DNA from: Lachnospiraceae bacterium UBA7598
GTDB lineage: Bacteria; Bacillota; Clostridia; Lachnospirales; Lachnospiraceae
Direction of reading: 5' to 3'
NCBI GenBank assembly: GCA_002474415.1
Contig: DLQV01000057.1
Span: 1 to 11,064, forward strand
Length of the DNA: 11,064 nucleotides
The notes below the pieces were generated by a model, which had not been told where the DNA came from, searched no databases, and worked only from the letters and a program-made list of their open reading frames with translations. Below, piece by piece: positions 6,703 to 11,064 of the stretch (its first letter is position 1; each line of letters begins with the position of its first letter). A program made the translations under genes and the position numbers.

Positions 6703-8571
6703 CTAAGCCGGTCCACCATGCAGTACCGCATACACATTTTGCGCAGCTGCCAGATTCATACTCTCCGTTTCCGCCAGTTCCTCCACCGATGCATTCCGCA
6801 TATTTTCCATAGACTGGAATCTCCGCATCAGCGCCTTTCTCCGGGCCGGTCCGATGCCTTCAATATCATCCAGAATCGAATGTACCTGTGCTTTGGAGCG
6901 TAACGACCGGTGGTATTCGATGGCAAACCGGTGTGCTTCGTCCTGAATCCGGGTAATCAGCTTAAATCCCTCTCCATGCCGGTCAATCGGTATTTCCACA
7001 TTGTGAAAATATAATCCTCTTGTGCGGTGGTTATCATCTTTGACCATCCCACAGACTGGAATATCCAGCCCCAGTTCTTCTAATACCTGCAGACAGATAT
7101 TCACCTGGCCGCGTCCACCATCCATCATGATGATATCCGGAAAACGCGTAAAACTGCCGACTTCCTGTGGCATATTTTTTTCTTCCAGTTCTTTCTGTTC
7201 CTGCATGCCGTGCGTGAACCGCCTGGTCAGAACCTCATGCATGGAAGCATAATCATCCGGTCCCGATACCGTACGGAGTTTGAATTTTCGGTAATCACTG
7301 CGCTTCGGCCGCCCTTTTTCGTATACGATCATCGAACCAACCGTTTCAAATCCGTTGATATTGGAAATATCATAGGCTTCCATACGATTTAACCCTTTCA
7401 TTCCAAGCAGCTGTTCAATCTCTTTTACCGCGCCGATCGTGCGTCCTTCTTCCCGCTTGATTTTTTCTTTATCCTGGCTGAGCACCAGCTGCGCATTTTT
7501 TGCCGCCAGCTCCACAAGTTTTTCTTTCAGCCCTTTTTGTGGAATCCGGATTGTTACTTTCCGCCCACGTTTTGCAGTCAGCCATTCCTCCAGTACCGGA
7601 ATGTCTTCGATCTCTTCCTGCAGCATAATTTCCCGTGGAATAAATGGCGTGCCGGAATAATACTGTTTCACAAAATTTACGAGAATATCTCCCGTATTTT
7701 CTTCCGATCCCACACGCACATGAAAATGATCCCTTCCGATAATCTTTCCACTGCGGATAAAAAATACCTGAACCACCGCATCCCGATCGTCGCTCGCCAG
7801 TGCGATAATATCTTTGTCTTCCCCATCCGTATTCGTGATCTTCTGCTTCTGGGCAATCTGGCTCACGCTGTTTAACAGCTCACGATATTCGATGGCTCGT
7901 TCAAATTCCATCTCCTCGGAAGCTTCCTGCATTTTTTCTTTTAGCTCACGCATCACCGGCGCATAGTTTCCATTTAAAAATTCCAGCGCTTTGCTGACCT
8001 GTTGTCCATAGGTTTCTTTATCCACATACCCCTGACACGGTGCATCACACTGATGAATATGATAATTCAGGCAGGCACGATCCAGCCCGATATCTCTCGG
8101 AAGTTTTCGGTTGCAGGTGCGTAATTTATACAATTTATTAATCAGTTCAATGGTATCTTTCACCGCACCTGCGCTCGTATACGGTCCAAAATAACGGGAC
8201 TTGTCTTTTTTTACCTGACGGGAAAAAAGAACGCGTGGAAAATCCTCCTGCACCGTTACCCGGATATATGGATAGGTCTTGTCATCCCGCAGCATGGTAT
8301 TGTATTTTGGGGTGTGTTCCTTGATCAGATTGCATTCGAGCACCAGTGCCTCCAGCTCAGAGTCCGTAATAATGTACTCAAAACGCGCAATGTGCTCCAC
8401 CATCTGTTTCTTCTTGATGCCTTCATCATGGCTTGGCTGAAAATACTGGCGTACCCGTTTGCGCAGACTGACTGCTTTTCCTATATATATGATTGCATCT
8501 GTTTTGTCATGCATAATATAAACTCCCGGTTGATCCGGGAGTTTACGTAATTCTTCCTGAAAGTCGAACAT
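6703..8571 (-). CDS. uvrC: UvrABC system protein C (excinuclease subunit)
   Basis: UvrC makes the two incisions of bacterial nucleotide excision repair after UvrA and UvrB load on damaged DNA. The N-terminal GIY-YIG nuclease shows GVY (16-18), YIG (29-31), Arg39 and the SELEALVLE helix (71-79). Four cysteines at 153, 167, 175 and 179 match those proposed to hold an iron-sulfur cluster in E. coli UvrC. A UVR domain that contacts UvrB spans about 204-238 ([12 protein letters not shown]). The C-terminal RNase H-like nuclease has Asp401 in AYDISN, Asp484 in MMDGGRGQ and His547 in DEAHRFA. A helix-hairpin-helix DNA-binding region ([14 protein letters not shown]) starts near 569. At 622 residues it is full length and ends in tandem stops (TAG TAA). 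It begins 5 bases after ftsH, with its ribosome site in the last ftsH codons. Confidence 0.98.
   Translation of the reverse strand: MFDFQEELRKLPDQPGVYIMHDKTDAIIYIGKAVSLRKRVRQYFQPSHDEGIKKKQMVEHIARFEYIITDSELEALVLECNLIKEHTPKYNTMLRDDKTYPYIRVTVQEDFPRVLFSRQVKKDKSRYFGPYTSAGAVKDTIELINKLYKLRTCNRKLPRDIGLDRACLNYHIHQCDAPCQGYVDKETYGQQVSKALEFLNGNYAPVMRELKEKMQEASEEMEFERAIEYRELLNSVSQIAQKQKITNTDGEDKDIIALASDDRDAVVQVFFIRSGKIIGRDHFHVRVGSEENTGDILVNFVKQYYSGTPFIPREIMLQEEIEDIPVLEEWLTAKRGRKVTIRIPQKGLKEKLVELAAKNAQLVLSQDKEKIKREEGRTIGAVKEIEQLLGMKGLNRMEAYDISNINGFETVGSMIVYEKGRPKRSDYRKFKLRTVSGPDDYASMHEVLTRRFTHGMQEQKELEEKNMPQEVGSFTRFPDIIMMDGGRGQVNICLQVLEELGLDIPVCGMVKDDNHRTRGLYFHNVEIPIDRHGEGFKLITRIQDEAHRFAIEYHRSLRSKAQVHSILDDIEGIGPARRKALMRRFQSMENMRNASVEELAETESMNLAAAQNVYAVLHGGPA
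8519..8545 (-). repeat. Perfect 11-bp hairpin inside the start of uvrC
   Basis: TAAACTCCCGG and its exact complement CCGGGAGTTTA flank a 5-base loop. The structure lies about 26 bases into uvrC, covering codons 9-18, which encode the conserved LPDQPGVY segment. No T run follows on either strand, so it is not a standard intrinsic terminator. In mRNA it would be a stable stem just downstream of the uvrC start and the ftsH-uvrC junction. Confidence 0.7.
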
Positions 8572-8576
8572 GAATA

Positions 8577-10703
8577 TTATTCCTCAAACATATCATCACT
8601 TACAATAGCTGCTTTTGCCTGATTGTCCTCAGCTTCTGAAGTGTCGTCTTTCGTGTCATTATTTTCTTTTGGCAGGACTTCCGGTTTTCCGGAATCTTTT
8701 TTCTCATCCTCCGGATCATCCGGCATAAGTGCTTCTTTATCCTCCTGCTGTGGAAGCCCTTTCATTTCGCGGAAAATCTTCATGAATTCCTTGCCGGTAA
8801 TCGTCTCTTTTTCATATAGATATTCGCTGATATGATCAAGGATTTCACGATTTTCTGTCAGCATCTGCATCGCTTCATTGTAACTGTTATTAATAATAGA
8901 AAGTACTTCCTTATCAATCTGTCCTGCAGTGTCTTCTCCGCAGATCAGACCGGCTCTTCCATCCAGATACTGGTTTTCCACAGTTGCAAGACACATCATG
9001 CCAAACTTATCGGACATACCATACATGGTAACCATCGCACGGGCAATCTTGGTTGCATTCTCAATATCGTTTGCCGCACCGCTGGTTGCGGAATGGAATA
9101 CAAGTACCTCCGCTGCACGTCCCGCCATAAACGTCGTGATCTTTGCAAGCAGTTCGTCCTTGGTCTCTAAATATTTTTCCTCTTCCGGCGTCTGCAATGT
9201 ATATCCCAACGCTCCCATCGTACGCGGTACGATCGTGATTTTCTGCACCGGCTCTGTATTTTTCTGCAAAGCAGATACCAGCGCATGCCCTACTTCGTGA
9301 TAGGAGACAATCTTTCGCTCCTTGTCACTCATTACGCGGTCTTTTTTCTCTTTTCCACCGACAGCCACAAGCTCAAATGCTTCAAACAGATCGGACTGGT
9401 TGACAAACTTTCGTCCATTCTTTACGGCATTGATGGCGGCCTCGTTGATCATATTGGCCAGATCCGATCCGACCAGACCGGCAGTAGCCAGTGCCAGTGC
9501 ATTCAGATCTACCGTTTCATCCATGTGCACATCCTTGGAATGTACTTTTAAGGTTTCCAGACGTCCCTTCAGATCCGGTTTATCGACAATGATCCGGCGG
9601 TCAAAACGGCCCGGACGGAGCAGCGCCTTATCGAGTACTTCCGGACGGTTCGTTGCCGCAAGAATTAAAATACCCTTGGATGCATCAAATCCATCCATCT
9701 CCGCAAGCAGCTGGTTTAACGTCTGTTCACGCTCATCGTTTCCGCCGCCATACCGGCTGTCACGGCTTTTACCGATTGCATCAATCTCATCAATAAAAAT
9801 AATACATGGTGCCATCTTCTGCGCTTCCTTGAACAGATCACGCACACGGGAAGCTCCTACACCGACGAACATCTCTACAAAATCAGAACCCGCCAGTGAA
9901 AAAAACGGCACATTTGCCTCTCCGGCAACTGCCTTTGCCAGCAATGTCTTACCAGTTCCTGGAGGTCCTACAAGAAGTGCGCCCTTCGGAAGTTTCGCTC
10001 CGATGTCACTGTATTTTTTCGGATTATGCAAAAAATCCACAACTTCCTGCAGGGATTCCTTTGCCTCATCCTGTCCGGCTACATCTTTAAATGTCACGCC
10101 GGTTGTTTTCTCTACATATACTTTGGCGGTTGATTTTCCTACGCCCATGGCGCCTCCGCCCATCCGGCGCATCAGGAATCCAAAGAGAATCCAGATCAGT
10201 ACAAGCGGAATGACAAAACTTAAAATATTGACCAGCCATGCGGACGTGTTGTCCGGCACGGATGCTGATATTTCAATTGCCTTTCCCTCCGATGTCTTTG
10301 CCTTTTTAAGCGTCGTAACCAGATCCGGGTCATTGACAATTCCGGTGTAATACGTTACTTCGTATGGTTTTTTGTCATTCACCAGCGTGTAATCCATCTC
10401 GTAATTACTGAATTCCACCGTTTTGACATTATTCTTTTCCAGCTGTTTCAAGAATTCGGAGTATGTAGTTTCCTTCGAACTCATCTGTGAAAACCGGTTG
10501 GCAAAAAATGACAGGAAAAAGAGTGCCACCAGGGTGACCATAATAAAGCCCAGAATCATCTGACCGTTATGGTTGTCTTTCTTTCCTCCGTTGTTGCCGC
10601 CGTTGTTTCCGTTGTTACCGTTATTCCCATTGTTTCCGTTATTATAATTATTGCCACCGTTATAGTTTCCGCTGTTATAATTATTCGGTGCCTGATTGTC
10701 CAT
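8577..10703 (-). CDS. ftsH: ATP-dependent zinc metalloprotease FtsH
   Basis: A membrane-anchored hexameric AAA+ protease that extracts and degrades membrane and unstable cytoplasmic proteins. Residues 7-47 are almost all Asn and Gly with a few Tyr, an unusual cytoplasmic extension. A first membrane helix (about 49-69), an extracytoplasmic domain (72-153) and a second helix (about 156-178) follow. The AAA module has Walker A GPPGTGKT (246-253), Walker B IIFIDEID (301-308) and the second region of homology with Arg363 and Arg366. The protease domain has zinc motif HEVGH (469-473) and the likely third ligand Asp546 in SGAANDIE. The last 50 or so residues form an acidic, probably disordered tail. 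Its 708 residues exceed the usual 610-670 because of both ends. The ATG follows a GGAGGG only 3 bases away. The gene has its own promoter and is divergent from pyrG. Confidence 0.98.
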   Translation of the reverse strand: MDNQAPNNYNSGNYNGGNNYNNGNNGNNGNNGNNGGNNGGKKDNHNGQMILGFIMVTLVALFFLSFFANRFSQMSSKETTYSEFLKQLEKNNVKTVEFSNYEMDYTLVNDKKPYEVTYYTGIVNDPDLVTTLKKAKTSEGKAIEISASVPDNTSAWLVNILSFVIPLVLIWILFGFLMRRMGGGAMGVGKSTAKVYVEKTTGVTFKDVAGQDEAKESLQEVVDFLHNPKKYSDIGAKLPKGALLVGPPGTGKTLLAKAVAGEANVPFFSLAGSDFVEMFVGVGASRVRDLFKEAQKMAPCIIFIDEIDAIGKSRDSRYGGGNDEREQTLNQLLAEMDGFDASKGILILAATNRPEVLDKALLRPGRFDRRIIVDKPDLKGRLETLKVHSKDVHMDETVDLNALALATAGLVGSDLANMINEAAINAVKNGRKFVNQSDLFEAFELVAVGGKEKKDRVMSDKERKIVSYHEVGHALVSALQKNTEPVQKITIVPRTMGALGYTLQTPEEEKYLETKDELLAKITTFMAGRAAEVLVFHSATSGAANDIENATKIARAMVTMYGMSDKFGMMCLATVENQYLDGRAGLICGEDTAGQIDKEVLSIINNSYNEAMQMLTENREILDHISEYLYEKETITGKEFMKIFREMKGLPQQEDKEALMPDDPEDEKKDSGKPEVLPKENNDTKDDTSEAEDNQAKAAIVSDDMFEE
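10563..10685 (-). repeat. Asn/Gly-rich coding repeat in the FtsH N-terminus
   Basis: Codons 7-47 of ftsH encode a low-complexity Asn/Gly/Tyr tract. The core at 10590-10637 is a 9-base unit, GG-N-AA-Y-AA-Y, read as Gly-Asn-Asn: four consecutive copies, one extra Gly codon, then a fifth. Copies differ mainly at third codon positions, so the repeat is partly diverged and not freshly expanded. Confidence 0.85.
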
Positions 10704-10742
10704 AATCCCTCCACTTGTATATCTCTTGTAATCAATACCCTT

Positions 10743-10771
10743 ATTATATGTAATAAGAAACGCAAAATCAA
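10743..10771 (-). promoter_or_regulatory. Predicted sigma-A promoter of ftsH-uvrC
   Basis: On the minus strand, TTGATT (10766-10771) and a perfect TATAAT (10743-10748) are 17 bases apart. The start would be near 10736, giving a leader of about 33 bases with GGAGGG before the ftsH ATG. This is among the best promoter matches in the window. Confidence 0.8.
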
Positions 10772-10805
10772 CATTTTGTTCGAGAACTTTTCCTATCCTT
10801 TCTAA

Positions 10806-10822
10806 ACTTTTTATAAAAAAGT
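10806..10822. repeat. A/T-rich palindrome between the ftsH and pyrG promoters
   Basis: ACTTTTT and AAAAAGT are perfect 7-base arms around ATA. It lies just upstream of the expected -35 of pyrG, where an A/T tract could also act as an UP-like element. It shares the hexamer TAAACT (10803-10808) with the palindrome at the pyrG start, 52 bases away. Confidence 0.4.
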
Positions 10823-10823
10823 A

Positions 10824-10852
10824 TGGAATATTTTCGTTGTCCGCTGTATAAT
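10824..10852 (+). promoter_or_regulatory. Predicted promoter of pyrG
   Basis: A perfect TATAAT lies at 10847-10852. The hexamer 17 bases upstream (TGGAAT, 10824-10829) matches only three of six -35 positions, so this promoter may lean on the A/T tract or an activator. Transcription would begin near 10859, about 36 bases before the pyrG ATG. Confidence 0.6.
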
Positions 10853-10854
10853 AT

Positions 10855-10871
10855 TAAACTATGGTAGTTTA
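10855..10871 (+). repeat. Palindrome at the predicted pyrG transcription start
   Basis: TAAACTA and TAGTTTA are perfect 7-base arms around TGG, immediately after the -10. The position over the start site suits an operator; a small 5' mRNA stem is the alternative. No known regulator is assigned. Confidence 0.5.
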
Positions 10872-10894
10872 GATAAAAACTTAGGAGGAAAATT

Positions 10895-11064
10895 ATGCCT
10901 GTAAAATACGTCTTTGTCACTGGCGGTGTCGTATCTGGTCTTGGAAAAGGTATCACTGCTGCATCTTTAGGACGTCTGCTCAAAGCGCGTGGCTACAAAG
11001 TCACCATGCAGAAGTTCGATCCATATATCAACATTGATCCGGGAACCATGAACCCGATTCAGCA
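10895..11064 (+). CDS. pyrG: CTP synthase, N-terminal part (3' end cut by window edge)
   Basis: PyrG converts UTP to CTP with ATP and glutamine, the last step of pyrimidine nucleotide synthesis. Only the first 56 codons of a protein normally near 535 residues are present, all within the synthetase domain. The opening [19 protein letters not shown] (1-19) holds the family P-loop-like ATP-binding motif [10 protein letters not shown], and [15 protein letters not shown] (40-54) is another signature. The ATG is set by AGGAGG 6 bases upstream. It is the only plus-strand gene seen and is divergent from ftsH. Confidence 0.98.
   Translation, partial: MPVKYVFVTGGVVSGLGKGITAASLGRLLKARGYKVTMQKFDPYINIDPGTMNPIQ

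Noticed and set aside
8519..8545. Intrinsic terminator between ftsH and uvrC
   Set aside because: The stem is strong, but no T run follows on the minus strand and it lies inside a conserved coding segment of uvrC.
9322..10350. A 342-codon open frame on the plus strand opposite ftsH
   Set aside because: It is antisense to the conserved AAA domain of FtsH, is rich in Ser, Pro and Arg as expected of a shadow frame, and has no recognisable domain.
10861..10872. Mini open frame ATG-GTA-GTT-TAG in the pyrG leader
   Set aside because: It has no ribosome site, begins at or near the predicted transcription start, and is explained by the palindrome there.
1..11064. Novel mobile or defence system
   Set aside because: All ten genes are recognised core genes with normal lengths or edge truncations; there are no transposase, recombinase, toxin, CRISPR or prophage features and no unexplained long gaps.

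Overview
This 11 kb window looks like ordinary core chromosome of a Gram-positive anaerobe of the Clostridia, most likely family Lachnospiraceae. The grounds are gene order (ftsH-uvrC-hprK...murB-rapZ-whiA), the pairing of HPr kinase/phosphorylase with WhiA, strong AGGAGG-type ribosome binding sites, moderate GC content, and an FtsH with an Asn/Gly-rich N-terminal extension. Genus cannot be fixed from sequence reading alone. There are ten protein genes, two of them cut by the window edges. I see no tRNA, rRNA, riboswitch, CRISPR array, insertion sequence or prophage gene. No stretch over 300 bases lacks a gene; the longest gap is 191 bases.

Layout from left to right. The 5' two thirds of fba (class II fructose-bisphosphate aldolase, minus strand) runs off the left edge and has its own promoter at 651-679. 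Next comes a tightly packed minus-strand operon, transcribed from right to left: hprK, apeA (M18 aminopeptidase), murB, rapZ, whiA and a lipid (diacylglycerol) kinase. Gaps inside it run from a 1-base overlap to 28 bases. A well-formed promoter at 6670-6698 sits just upstream of hprK. Further right, ftsH and uvrC form a minus-strand pair 5 bases apart, driven by a promoter at 10743-10771. The right edge holds the first 56 codons of pyrG (CTP synthase) on the plus strand, divergent from ftsH across a 191-base two-promoter region.

How the genes fit together: HprK senses glycolytic state and modifies HPr, and Fba is a glycolytic enzyme. MurB makes UDP-MurNAc from the UDP-GlcNAc branch. RapZ and WhiA are regulators tied in other bacteria to amino-sugar and cell-envelope control. 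The lipid kinase acts on diacylglycerol-type lipids. The operon therefore plausibly couples carbon status to envelope synthesis, with the aminopeptidase as a less obvious passenger. FtsH (membrane protease), UvrC (excision repair) and PyrG (CTP supply) are housekeeping neighbours.

I do not see a previously undescribed system. The points worth a second look are local: no yvcK-like gene between rapZ and whiA, inverted repeats at two predicted transcription starts, a perfect 11-bp hairpin just inside uvrC, the GNN repeat tract of FtsH, and a pyrG leader too short for the Bacillus-type attenuator.
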